NCBI GenBank assembly: GCA_947243855.1
Contig: CAMXIK010000004.1
Coordinates: 1 to 64,000, forward strand
Source: an uncultured Lachnospiraceae bacterium
GTDB taxonomy: Bacteria > Bacillota > Clostridia > Lachnospirales > Lachnospiraceae
Length of the DNA stretch: 64,000 nucleotides
Direction: 5' to 3'
Below, one piece after another: positions 16,428-24,537 of the stretch (position 1 is the first letter of the stretch; each line of letters opens with the position of its first letter). The notes under the pieces are model-generated. The model saw nothing but the letters and a program-made list of their open reading frames with translations, did not search any database and was not told the origin of the DNA. A program made the translations under genes and the position numbers.

Positions 16428-18494
16428 ATGAAACAGGAAGAGCTGATTGTGGAGCGGTATGAGCTTGCGCTTACGCGGATCAAGGAAATACCGGGTGAGT
16501 CAATCTGCGGGGAAGCATACCGGGAATATTTCAGCCAGATGGCGGAGTTTGTGACGATGATGGATCAGGCGTTGTCGTTAGTAGAGAGCGGAACGCTTTT
16601 TCAAATGACGATGGAAGAGCTGCGGGAACACAATCGTCTGCTCTATGCGGATATTCTGCCGGAGCATTATGGGGAAAGCTATGCCAATCCGGAGTATGCG
16701 GTCAATCGACTTAATGAGTCAATTGGAAGGATGCTGTCTTTTCTTTATGGGGAGCTTCGCAGTATGATTCCTTCCGCCTATGAAAAAAACCGTACCTTCA
16801 TGACGATACGCATGGAGCTTTTGCTGGAGGTCTATCAATCCTTTGTCTGTGCGGCCGAGGAAGGAAAAGAGCCGGATGCAGAGGCTTTGCGGCAGATTCT
16901 CTATTGGTATGTGAGCGATTATTACGAGGCGGAGTTTGAGGAAAAGTCGGAGACGCTTCTGGATGCCGACAGGGATTTTGCAAGACGCCTCATTATGGAG
17001 AGCGATTTGACCGATCTGCGTTATCTGTATTATTTCGGGGAGTATATCACGGAGAATGAGCTGGGAACGGCCGCCCATTTAAACAGTCTTTCCATGGAGA
17101 ACATTCAAAAGATAGCGGACACCTACACAGAAGGGTATCGTATCGGCTTTGAGGTTACGGGGAAGGATATCTCCATCAAGGAGACGGTGGCAATCCGCTA
17201 TTTTCTGGGGTTTGAGCGGGTGATCCGACAGGCGGTTCAAAATTTTGACCGAATTGGTCTGCAATCGGCCTTTTACCGGGCGGGCGCCAATATTTTCCAA
17301 GGCAGGAATGTGAATAAGAACGGCTACTGCGGCGCAAATCCTAACAAACAGTATGATTATGACCACAAGGAGGACTGGGCGCTCTTTTTGGACGGCGCTC
17401 TTGCGGGACGCAGGCTTGAAGCGGTACGGAATGTCTTTGAGAGACATAAAGAGCTGGCGGCGCTCTACGGCGGCCCGGCGGTGGTGGAGAGTTTTGGCGA
17501 GGAGCCTTTTGCGCCAGCGACAAAGAGCGCCGTCTGCCGTTTCAGTGAAAAGCAGCAGAAACTTGCGGTGGAGAACGCGGGGCAGATATCGGCCCTGCAA
17601 AATGAATACATCAAAGGGGAAGAGCACAGCTTTACGATTATCGCCTTTCCCGTACCCCAGATCGGGCCGCGCTACAAGGAAATTTTTGACGATGTGGTGC
17701 GCATCAACACCTTGGATTATCTGTTGTATCGGGATATCCAGCAGATCATCATAGACGAGCTGGACAAAGGATTGACCGTAGAAGTCAAAGGACAAGGCGA
17801 AAACCGTACGGATCTGAAAGTACAGCTTCACAGACTGGAAGACCCTGCGAAACAGACGAATTTTGAAAACTGTGTGGCGGACGTCAATATTCCAGTGGGA
17901 GAGGTGTTTACTTCGCCGAGACTGACGGGAACCGAGGGAGTTCTCCATGTGACGAGGGTATTTTTGTCGGGGCTGGAATACCGGGATCTGTGCCTGACGT
18001 TTGAAGATGGATTTGTGAGGGATTATAGCTGTAACAATTTCTCTTCCGAGGAGGAAAACCGTAAGTATATCAAGGACAATCTGCTCTTTCATCACGACGG
18101 TCTGCCCCTTGGCGAGTTTGCCATCGGTACGAACACGACGGCCTACCGGATTGCGAGAAAATATGGAATCGAGGCCAAACTGCCCATTCTGATCGCGGAG
18201 AAGACTGGCCCGCATTTTGCGCTGGGAGATACCTGTTATTCCCACGAGGAAGAGGTGAAAAGCTTTAATCCGGACGGAAAAGAGATTGTGGCCAAGGAAA
18301 ATGAAGTGTCAATTTTGCGTGACACGGATGTCAGTAAGGCATATTTTCAGTGTCACACGGATATTACAATCCCCTATGACGAATTGGGAGAGCTTTCCGT
18401 GTTGACTGCCTCAGGTGAACGACGTGTGATTATCCAAAATGGTCAATTTGTGCTGCCGGGCTGTGAGGAACTGAATCGGGCGCTGGCCGAGTAA
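16428..18494 (+). CDS. M29-type aminopeptidase with large N-terminal domain
   Basis: A 688-residue protein. The C-terminal half (from about residue 350) has AmpS/PepS-like M29 metallopeptidase motifs: VNIPVGEVFTSPRLTGTEG, EFAIGTN and EKTGPHFALGDTCYSHEEE, where Glu and His residues would bind two metals. Family members are usually about 400 residues, so the helical, Tyr/Glu-rich N-terminal 330 residues are extra and unassigned. ATG 16428 follows GGGGAGGAG; a TTG 27 bases earlier has no site. Probably a cytoplasmic peptidase for small peptides. A new promoter for purE follows. Confidence 0.75.
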   Translation: MKQEELIVERYELALTRIKEIPGESICGEAYREYFSQMAEFVTMMDQALSLVESGTLFQMTMEELREHNRLLYADILPEHYGESYANPEYAVNRLNESIGRMLSFLYGELRSMIPSAYEKNRTFMTIRMELLLEVYQSFVCAAEEGKEPDAEALRQILYWYVSDYYEAEFEEKSETLLDADRDFARRLIMESDLTDLRYLYYFGEYITENELGTAAHLNSLSMENIQKIADTYTEGYRIGFEVTGKDISIKETVAIRYFLGFERVIRQAVQNFDRIGLQSAFYRAGANIFQGRNVNKNGYCGANPNKQYDYDHKEDWALFLDGALAGRRLEAVRNVFERHKELAALYGGPAVVESFGEEPFAPATKSAVCRFSEKQQKLAVENAGQISALQNEYIKGEEHSFTIIAFPVPQIGPRYKEIFDDVVRINTLDYLLYRDIQQIIIDELDKGLTVEVKGQGENRTDLKVQLHRLEDPAKQTNFENCVADVNIPVGEVFTSPRLTGTEGVLHVTRVFLSGLEYRDLCLTFEDGFVRDYSCNNFSSEEENRKYIKDNLLFHHDGLPLGEFAIGTNTTAYRIARKYGIEAKLPILIAEKTGPHFALGDTCYSHEEEVKSFNPDGKEIVAKENEVSILRDTDVSKAYFQCHTDITIPYDELGELSVLTASGERRVIIQNGQFVLPGCEELNRALAE

Positions 18495-18501
18495 AAGATA
18501 G

Positions 18502-18530
18502 TTGAAAAAAGAAAGAAAATCTAGTACACT
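18502..18530 (+). promoter_or_regulatory. sigma-A promoter of purEMND
   Basis: TTGAAA (18502-18507), 17-base spacer, TACACT (18525-18530). Transcription would begin about 50 bases before purE. There is no room for a purine riboswitch aptamer. Confidence 0.7.
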
Positions 18531-18586
18531 GTAGATTAAGAAAGTTTGTTTTCATACAAGATGTTGTGGTTAGGAGGGTTTTGCGA

Positions 18587-19096
18587 ATGGCACAGGTAGG
18601 CATTGTGATGGGCAGCGATTCGGATATGCCTGTTATGGCGAAAGCGGCGGATATTCTGGAAGAGCTTGGAATTACTTATGAAATGACGATTATTTCCGCT
18701 CACAGAGAGCCAGACGTATTCTTTGAATATGCGAAGGGTGCGGAGGCAAAAGGATTTAAGGTGATTATCGCGGGAGCCGGGAAGGCGGCTCATCTGCCTG
18801 GGATGTGCGCGGCAATCTTTCCCATGCCGGTGATCGGCGTACCCATGAAGACTTCGGATTTGGGCGGGGTGGATTCCCTCTATTCTATTGTACAGATGCC
18901 TTCCGGGATTCCGGTGGCCACGGTGGCGATCGGCGGCGGGCAGAATGCGGGAATTCTTGCGGCAAAGATACTGGCCGTTTCCGATCCGGCGCTTTTGGAG
19001 CGGGTGAAGAAGTATGCGCAGAGTCTGAAAGAGAGCGTGCAGGAGAAGGATGCGAGATTGCAGGAGGTTGGCTATAAAACCTATTTAAAGGCCTGA
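18587..19096 (+). CDS. purE: N5-CAIR mutase PurE
   Basis: A 169-residue class I PurE that moves the carboxyl group in N5-CAIR to give CAIR. The substrate motifs MGSDSDMPVM and SAHREPDVFFEYAKGA and the late GGGQNAGILA are intact. ATG 18587 is preceded by TAGGAGGG. It is the first gene of a purE-purM-purN-purD run. purK, purC and purF are not in the window. Confidence 0.95.
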   Translation: MAQVGIVMGSDSDMPVMAKAADILEELGITYEMTIISAHREPDVFFEYAKGAEAKGFKVIIAGAGKAAHLPGMCAAIFPMPVIGVPMKTSDLGGVDSLYSIVQMPSGIPVATVAIGGGQNAGILAAKILAVSDPALLERVKKYAQSLKESVQEKDARLQEVGYKTYLKA

Positions 19097-19125
19097 AAGA
19101 CTGATCAATAAAAAGGAGATTTGAG

Positions 19126-20151
19126 ATGGATTACAAGACAGCGGGCGTTGACATCGAGGCGGGATACCGCTCGGTGGAACTGATGAAGCAGTATGTAAAG
19201 GGGACGATGAGGCCGGAAGTGCTTGGCGGGCTTGGCGGTTTTTCGGGCGCTTTTTCTTTGGAGAAAATCAAGCATATGGAAAAGCCGGTGCTCCTGTCCG
19301 GGACGGACGGCGTGGGCACGAAGATTCAACTGGCTTATTTGATGGATCAGCATGACACCGTGGGGATCGACTGTGTGGCCATGTGCGTTAACGACGTGGT
19401 ATGCGCGGGTGCGGAACCTCTGTTTTTCTTGGATTATATCGCCTGCGGTAAAAATTATCCGGAAAAGATTGCGGCCATTGTGAAAGGCGTGGCTGAGGGC
19501 TGCAAACAGGCGGGAGCCGCGCTGGTCGGCGGAGAGACGGCGGAACATCCGGGTCTGATGCCGGAGGACGAGTATGATCTCGCCGGGTTCGCGGTAGGCG
19601 TGGCGGAAGAAAAAGACCTCATTACAGGGGCGGACGTTAAGTCTGGCGACGTGCTTGTGGGTATCGCTTCTTCGGGCGTGCACAGCAACGGTTTTTCCCT
19701 GATCAGGAAGGTGTTTGATGTGACGAAGGAAACGCTTTCCGTCTATTATGAAGAACTGGGCGCGACGCTGGGAGAGACGCTGCTTACGCCTACCAGAATT
19801 TATGTGAAGGCGCTGCAGGGGGTAAAGGCGGCAGGCGTTACTGTCAAGGGATGCAGCCATATCACGGGAGGCGGTTTTTACGAGAATATTCCCAGAATGC
19901 TGCCGGAGGGCATATCGGCAAAGGTGAAAAAGGGCAGCTTTGAAACGCCTCCGATCTTTGCGCTTCTGCAAAAAACAGGCGGTTTGGAAGAAAAAATGAT
20001 GTTTAATACATATAACATGGGGCTTGGCATGGTACTGGCTGTGGATGCCGGCGAGGCGGACAAGACGGTGGAAGCGCTGCAAAAGGCCGGAGAGAAAGCG
20101 TGGATTGTCGGCGAGACCGTGGACGGTGGCCATGAGGTTATTTTTGCATAA
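19126..20151 (+). CDS. purM: phosphoribosylformylglycinamidine cyclo-ligase
   Basis: A 341-residue AIR synthetase. The ATP site [18 protein letters not shown], the [19 protein letters not shown] segment and [20 protein letters not shown] are hallmarks of PurM. It follows purE by 29 bases with AAAAGGAG ahead of the start, and is followed by purN. Confidence 0.97.
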   Translation: MDYKTAGVDIEAGYRSVELMKQYVKGTMRPEVLGGLGGFSGAFSLEKIKHMEKPVLLSGTDGVGTKIQLAYLMDQHDTVGIDCVAMCVNDVVCAGAEPLFFLDYIACGKNYPEKIAAIVKGVAEGCKQAGAALVGGETAEHPGLMPEDEYDLAGFAVGVAEEKDLITGADVKSGDVLVGIASSGVHSNGFSLIRKVFDVTKETLSVYYEELGATLGETLLTPTRIYVKALQGVKAAGVTVKGCSHITGGGFYENIPRMLPEGISAKVKKGSFETPPIFALLQKTGGLEEKMMFNTYNMGLGMVLAVDAGEADKTVEALQKAGEKAWIVGETVDGGHEVIFA

Positions 20152-20174
20152 TTCGTAAAATGGGGGAAGAAGCA

Positions 20175-20801
20175 ATGCTTAGAGTAGTGGTATGTGTTTC
20201 CGGAGGAGGCACCAATCTACAGGCGATTATCGACGGCATAGCGCAGGGCGCCGTTTACAATACGGAGATTGTGAGAGTGGTGAGCAACAATCCAGGCGCG
20301 TACGCGATGGAGCGGGCGAAGAAGGCTGGAATCGAAGCGGTATGCGTGTCGCCGAAAGACTATGAAAACAGGGAACTGTTCGAGGAGGCGCTTCTTGCGT
20401 GCGTGGAGGAGGCAGCGCCTGATTTGATCGTACTGGCAGGGTTCATGGTGAAGGTGCCGGAGAAGATGGTGAAGCAGTACGAGAACCGGATTGTCAATAT
20501 ACATCCCGCTTTGATTCCGGCGTTCAGCGGTACGGGTTATTATGGATTGAAGGTACATGAGGCGGCTCTTGCGAGGGGCGTGAAGATCACCGGCGCTACG
20601 GTGCATTTCGTGAACCAAGACATGGATGCAGGCCCGATCATTATGCAGAAGGCCGTGAAGGTATATGACGACGATACGCCGGAGGTTCTGCAAAAGAGGG
20701 TGATGGAGGAGGCCGAGTGGGTGCTTCTGCCATGGTGCATTAACCTGATCGCCGCTGGACAGGTAAAGGTGGAAAACGGACGGGTGACCATCGCGGAATA
20801 G
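20175..20801 (+). CDS. purN: phosphoribosylglycinamide formyltransferase
   Basis: A 208-residue GAR transformylase using 10-formyl-THF. It shows SGGGTNLQAIIDGI near the start, LAGFMVKV and the catalytic segment IVNIHPALIPAFSGTGYYG (Asn, His), then VHFVNQDMDAGPII with the catalytic Asp. I prefer ATG 20175 because GGGGGAAGA lies just upstream; an in-frame ATG at 20160 would have no ribosome site. Confidence 0.95.
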   Translation: MLRVVVCVSGGGTNLQAIIDGIAQGAVYNTEIVRVVSNNPGAYAMERAKKAGIEAVCVSPKDYENRELFEEALLACVEEAAPDLIVLAGFMVKVPEKMVKQYENRIVNIHPALIPAFSGTGYYGLKVHEAALARGVKITGATVHFVNQDMDAGPIIMQKAVKVYDDDTPEVLQKRVMEEAEWVLLPWCINLIAAGQVKVENGRVTIAE

Positions 20802-20822
20802 TTAAGAAAGGATCAGAAGACG

Positions 20823-22094
20823 ATGAAAGTTTTAATTGTAGGAAGCGGCGGCAGGGAACACGCGATTGCAGCGGCTGTGGCGAGGAGCCCGCGAGCGGAT
20901 CAAATATACTGCGCGCCCGGCAATGCGGGGATCGGGCAGATTGCGGAATGCGTGCCCATCGGCGCGATGGAGTTTGATAAACTGACGGCCTTTGCTAAGG
21001 AGAAAGCCATCGACCTGACGATCGTCGGTATGGACGATCCGCTGGTAGGCGGTCTTGTGGACGAGATGGAGGCGGCGGGACTTCGGGTATTCGGGCCCCG
21101 GAAAAATGCGGCGATTCTGGAAGGCAGCAAAGCCTTCTCCAAGGATCTGATGAAAAAGTACCATATCCCTACGGCGGCCTATGAGAACTTCGACGATCCA
21201 CAGGAAGCGCTGGCCTATCTGGAAACCGCTAAGATGCCGGTGGTATTAAAGGCGGACGGCCTTGCTTTAGGGAAGGGCGTTTTGATCTGCCAGACTCTTG
21301 AGGAAGCGAAAGAGGGCGTGCGCACGATCATGGAAGATAAAAAGTTCGGGGCGGCGGGCAACCGCATGGTGATCGAAGAATTTATGACGGGACGGGAGGT
21401 TTCCGTTCTCTCCTTTGTGGATGGCAGGACGATTAAGATTATGTCTTCCGCGCAGGATCACAAACGCGCGCTGGACGGGGATCAGGGATTGAATACCGGC
21501 GGCATGGGCACGTTTTCGCCAAGCCCTTTCTATACGGACGAGGTGGACGCATTTTGCCGCAAGCATATTTATCAGGCCACCGTGGATGCTATGGCGGCCG
21601 AGGGCAGGCCCTTCAAAGGGGTGATTTTCTTTGGGCTGATGCTGACGGAGGACGGGCCGAAAGTGTTGGAGTACAACGCGCGGTTTGGAGATCCCGAGGC
21701 GCAGGTGGTGCTGCCCCGTATGAAAAACGATATGCTCGACGTGGTAGAAGCGTGCATCGACGGACGTCTTGACCAGATGGAGCTTGTTTTTGAGGACAAC
21801 GCGGCGGTCTGCGTGGTGCTGGCTTCTGAGGGATATCCGGTCTCCTACGAGAAAGGCTTCGAGATTACTGGTCTGGAAAATTTTGCAGACAAAGAAGGAT
21901 ATTACTGCTTCCACGCTGGGACGAAAGCGGAGGGCGGCCGGATTGTCACAAACGGCGGCCGGGTGCTCGGCGTCACGGCGAAGGGCGCGACTTTGCAGGA
22001 AGCGAGGACAAATGCCTACGCGGCGGCCGAATGGGTGCATTTTGACCATCAGTATATGAGGCATGACATCGGCAAGGCCATAGACGAGGCGTAG
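20823..22094 (+). CDS. purD: phosphoribosylamine-glycine ligase
   Basis: A 423-residue ATP-grasp enzyme joining phosphoribosylamine and glycine. It begins MKVLIVGSGGREHAIAAAVA, and has the ATP-grasp segments PVVLKADGLALGKGV and MVIEEFMTGREVSVLSFVDG, and EYNARFGDPEAQVVLP. It is the last gene of the pur run, 21 bases after purN. Confidence 0.97.
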   Translation: MKVLIVGSGGREHAIAAAVARSPRADQIYCAPGNAGIGQIAECVPIGAMEFDKLTAFAKEKAIDLTIVGMDDPLVGGLVDEMEAAGLRVFGPRKNAAILEGSKAFSKDLMKKYHIPTAAYENFDDPQEALAYLETAKMPVVLKADGLALGKGVLICQTLEEAKEGVRTIMEDKKFGAAGNRMVIEEFMTGREVSVLSFVDGRTIKIMSSAQDHKRALDGDQGLNTGGMGTFSPSPFYTDEVDAFCRKHIYQATVDAMAAEGRPFKGVIFFGLMLTEDGPKVLEYNARFGDPEAQVVLPRMKNDMLDVVEACIDGRLDQMELVFEDNAAVCVVLASEGYPVSYEKGFEITGLENFADKEGYYCFHAGTKAEGGRIVTNGGRVLGVTAKGATLQEARTNAYAAAEWVHFDHQYMRHDIGKAIDEA

Positions 22095-22118
22095 AAGAAA
22101 CAGTGTAGATCATACGAG

Positions 22119-22133
22119 GAATGCGGGGCATTC
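22119..22133 (+). terminator. weak hairpin after purD
   Basis: GAATGC-GGG-GCATTC forms a six-pair stem with a three-base loop 24 bases after purD. Few T residues follow, so termination is uncertain. Confidence 0.35.
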
Positions 22134-22179
22134 TTCAAAGCGGGCGTGGAAGGCCCATCCGGGGAAGGGGAGTGATTCT

Positions 22180-22665
22180 ATGAGCAGGGAAGAAAGAATC
22201 GAGATGCTCAAGAAGGAATTGAATGCGGTTAATACTTATAATAGGCCGACTTATTGCGAAGAGTGCGGCGGCGTTATGGTCTTTAAGGGCGTAGGCGAGT
22301 ATGAATGCGAAAAATGCGGCCGTTTAGAGTATGATGATTATGGAAAGGTGCGAAATTACATTGAAAAGCACATGGGAGCTAATGTTGCACAGGCGTCCCA
22401 GGCTACCGGCGTGAGCCAGAAAGCCATTCGGGAAATGTTAAAAGAAGCGAGACTTGAGATCGCGCCCAATTCTACATTCTTTTTGCGCTGTGAGATTTGC
22501 GGCGCGGCGATCCGCTGGGGACGGTTTTGCCCCAAATGCGAGACAGCCCATCACAGGGAATTGGAGGATATGGCGAGAAAATCAAGGCATCGTGACGATA
22601 TGTTCGGTTACAGTACAGAGCGGCGTCAGGGCGAGGATGGCTCGAAGCGTTTTACAAGAGAATAG
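22180..22665 (+). CDS. double zinc-ribbon protein with helix-turn-helix-like centre
   Basis: A 161-residue protein with two zinc-ribbon-like Cys clusters, near residues 26-47 (YCEECGG then CEKCGR) and 105-121 (CEICGA then CPKCE). They flank a helical segment (ANVAQASQATGVSQKAIREM) that resembles a helix-turn-helix. Similar architecture is seen in flagellar-operon proteins of the YvyF type, but no flagellar genes are nearby and I would not transfer that name. A regulatory nucleic-acid-binding role is plausible. AGGGGAGTG precedes the start. Confidence 0.7.
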   Translation: MSREERIEMLKKELNAVNTYNRPTYCEECGGVMVFKGVGEYECEKCGRLEYDDYGKVRNYIEKHMGANVAQASQATGVSQKAIREMLKEARLEIAPNSTFFLRCEICGAAIRWGRFCPKCETAHHRELEDMARKSRHRDDMFGYSTERRQGEDGSKRFTRE

Positions 22666-22673
22666 CGTGAGAA

Positions 22674-22688
22674 GAACTTCTAAAGCTC
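22674..22688. promoter_or_regulatory. GAACTT-CTA-AAGCTC palindrome-like motif
   Basis: GAACTTCTAAAGCTC sits 19 bases before the SH3 protein start. It is one mismatch from the perfect palindrome GAACTTCTAAAGTTC at 58340-58354 before the helicase gene. The shared flank AAGAACTTCTAAAG suggests a common operator or leader element. Confidence 0.4.
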
Positions 22689-22707
22689 AGCAGCAGAGGA
22701 GAAAAGA

Positions 22708-24135
22708 ATGAAAATGCAAAAGATTGAGAGAGTAAGAGGGAGAGGCAGACACGCGGCGAGAATGGCCGTCGTTTTAGGCGCGGCGTTTTTCCTCCTATGG
22801 AGTCATCCGATGGTGGGGCGGGCGGAGCCTACGGGCACAGTGAAGCCCAGTTCCGTCAACATCAGAAAAGAACCCAGTCAGGACAGCGAGGTAATCGGCA
22901 GCACTACCGGCGGAAAGGAAATTTCGATCCGGGGAAAGGTCGACGTTTCCGGCGTTACCTGGTATCAGGTATATGTGCAGGGCGACACGCTGGGTTATGT
23001 GCGCGCTGATATGGTGGAAAAGAAAGGGGACGAGGATATCCCTACGGTTTCTGCGCCTTCATCGGGCGGCGGATCGGACGCCTCCTCTGATGGAGGGGGA
23101 GAACAGGATGCGGCGCAGGCGGCAGGGGGGGAAGCTTCCGGTTCCAGCGCAGGCGCGCAGGTGCAGGCGCAGGAAGAGATGCCGGGGCAGTACGCGAGCA
23201 TTAAGGTGCAGTCGGCGAAAGTGCGTCCCGATCCATCTACCTCTAACAATCCGGTGGAGTCTATCCCGTCCGGCACGCAGGTGGTAGTGAGCGGAAAGTC
23301 CGAGGGAAGCGACAGTAAGACATGGTACTACGTTACTTTTACGGGCGCAAACGGCTCGGAGAAAACAGGATATATCCGTTCCGATCTGTTAGAGCTGGGT
23401 GAGATGCTTCCGGTGGAGGAACCGCCCGTGGAGGAGCCGCCCGTGGAAGAACCGTCCGTGGAGGAGCCGGCGCCAAACAATGATTATGAGCTTAGGATCG
23501 AGACGGATTCCGAAGGGCAGGAGGCGTGGTATATCTGCGATAACGTAACAGGGCAGAAGCAAAAGCTTGTGCCGCTTTTGGAGGCGTCTTATGCACAGGC
23601 GCTTGGAAATACGGATGATACGGACGCGATTGTCAAACAGCGTATTGTGATCGTTGTGCTGGCAGTGCTGTTAGCAACGGCCGTGATTGTGATTATCGTC
23701 ATGGCATTTAAACTGCGGGACGCTTATTATGAGGACTACGACGAGGATGATGAGGACGACGAGGATGAGGAAGAGTCCGGCAGCCGTAGATCCGCAAGGA
23801 GAGAAGAGGAAGCGCAGGAGCGGCAGTCAAGGCGCAGGACACCGGATGAGGAAGAGCGCAAACCCCGCAGGCGTGAGGAAGGGGAGGAGCGCAGCCCCCG
23901 CAGGCGTGGAGACGAGGAAGAGCGCAGGCCCCGCAGACGCGAGGAGGCAGAGTCTGCCGCAAAAGGAAAGGCCGACAGGCCGGAACGCAGGCGGCGCGAG
24001 GTGTCTTATGAGGAGGAGTCTGAGGCAAAGGAAACTGCCAGACCTGCAAAAGGGCGCAAGGCAAAAAACTTTCTTCTGGACGACGATGAGTTTGAATTTG
24101 AATTTTTAAATATGGAAGATAAGGACTTGAAATAG
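22708..24135 (+). CDS. membrane-anchored double-SH3 protein with charged tail
   Basis: A 475-residue protein. It starts with a signal or anchor segment (about 17-38) ending near GRAEP. Two bacterial SH3 domains follow (about 45-105 and 158-228, SSVNIRKEPSQDSEVIGST; SAKVRPDPSTSNNPVESIP), separated by a Gly/Ser-rich linker. Next come four Pro-Val-Glu-Glu-Pro repeats (about 236-257) and a membrane helix (about 312-334). A long tail alternates acidic and Arg-rich blocks (RRSARREEEAQERQ type). Extracellular SH3 domains probably bind peptidoglycan; the tail should be cytoplasmic. The final part is Asp/Glu/Phe-rich. Confidence 0.85.
   Translation: MKMQKIERVRGRGRHAARMAVVLGAAFFLLWSHPMVGRAEPTGTVKPSSVNIRKEPSQDSEVIGSTTGGKEISIRGKVDVSGVTWYQVYVQGDTLGYVRADMVEKKGDEDIPTVSAPSSGGGSDASSDGGGEQDAAQAAGGEASGSSAGAQVQAQEEMPGQYASIKVQSAKVRPDPSTSNNPVESIPSGTQVVVSGKSEGSDSKTWYYVTFTGANGSEKTGYIRSDLLELGEMLPVEEPPVEEPPVEEPSVEEPAPNNDYELRIETDSEGQEAWYICDNVTGQKQKLVPLLEASYAQALGNTDDTDAIVKQRIVIVVLAVLLATAVIVIIVMAFKLRDAYYEDYDEDDEDDEDEEESGSRRSARREEEAQERQSRRRTPDEEERKPRRREEGEERSPRRRGDEEERRPRRREEAESAAKGKADRPERRRREVSYEEESEAKETARPAKGRKAKNFLLDDDEFEFEFLNMEDKDLK
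23412..23471 (+). repeat. 15-base tandem repeat coding Pro-Val-Glu-Glu
   Basis: Four imperfect copies of a 15-base unit (CCCGTGGAGGAGCCG-like) encode the Pro-Val-Glu-Glu-Pro spacer between the second SH3 domain and the membrane helix of the gene at 22708. Copy number may vary between strains. Confidence 0.75.
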
Positions 24136-24153
24136 GGAACGGGGAAGTGTTAC

Positions 24154-24537
24154 ATGCTTATCGAGATAGATTTTAACAGCGATCAGGCAATTTATATGCA
24201 GCTGCGCGATCAGATTATTATGGGAATCGCATCGTCCCGGTTTCAGGAGGGGGATATGCTTCCCTCCGTTAGACAGCTGGCGGAGACCATCGGCGTCAAT
24301 ATGCATACGGTGAATAAGGCATATACGGTCTTAAAACAGGAGGGATATGTCAAGGTAGACCGCAGAAGGGGCGTCATGGTAGCCGTGGACATTGACAAGA
24401 TGCAGGCTTTGGAAGAGATTAGAGAGGACCTGCTTGTCACGCTGGCCAAGGCAAGCTGTAAGAATATTTCTGGTGAAGAAGTGCATGCTCTTATAGACGA
24501 GATTTATGAGGAATATGGGAAAGGAATGAGAGATTAG
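24154..24537 (+). CDS. GntR-family (YtrA-type) transcriptional regulator
   Basis: A 127-residue short GntR regulator: winged helix at residues 10-75 (IYMQLRDQIIMGIASSRFQEG, LPSVRQLAETIGVNMHTVNK) and a short helical C-terminal dimer region without a large effector domain, typical of the YtrA subfamily. GGGGAAG precedes ATG 24154. Its stop directly abuts the clpC start, so the pair is translationally coupled and it probably regulates this operon. Confidence 0.85.
   Translation: MLIEIDFNSDQAIYMQLRDQIIMGIASSRFQEGDMLPSVRQLAETIGVNMHTVNKAYTVLKQEGYVKVDRRRGVMVAVDIDKMQALEEIREDLLVTLAKASCKNISGEEVHALIDEIYEEYGKGMRD

Noticed and set aside
17079..18245. 388-codon minus-strand frame
   Set aside because: Antisense to the aminopeptidase, no known motif, Arg/His-rich as expected for a shadow frame.
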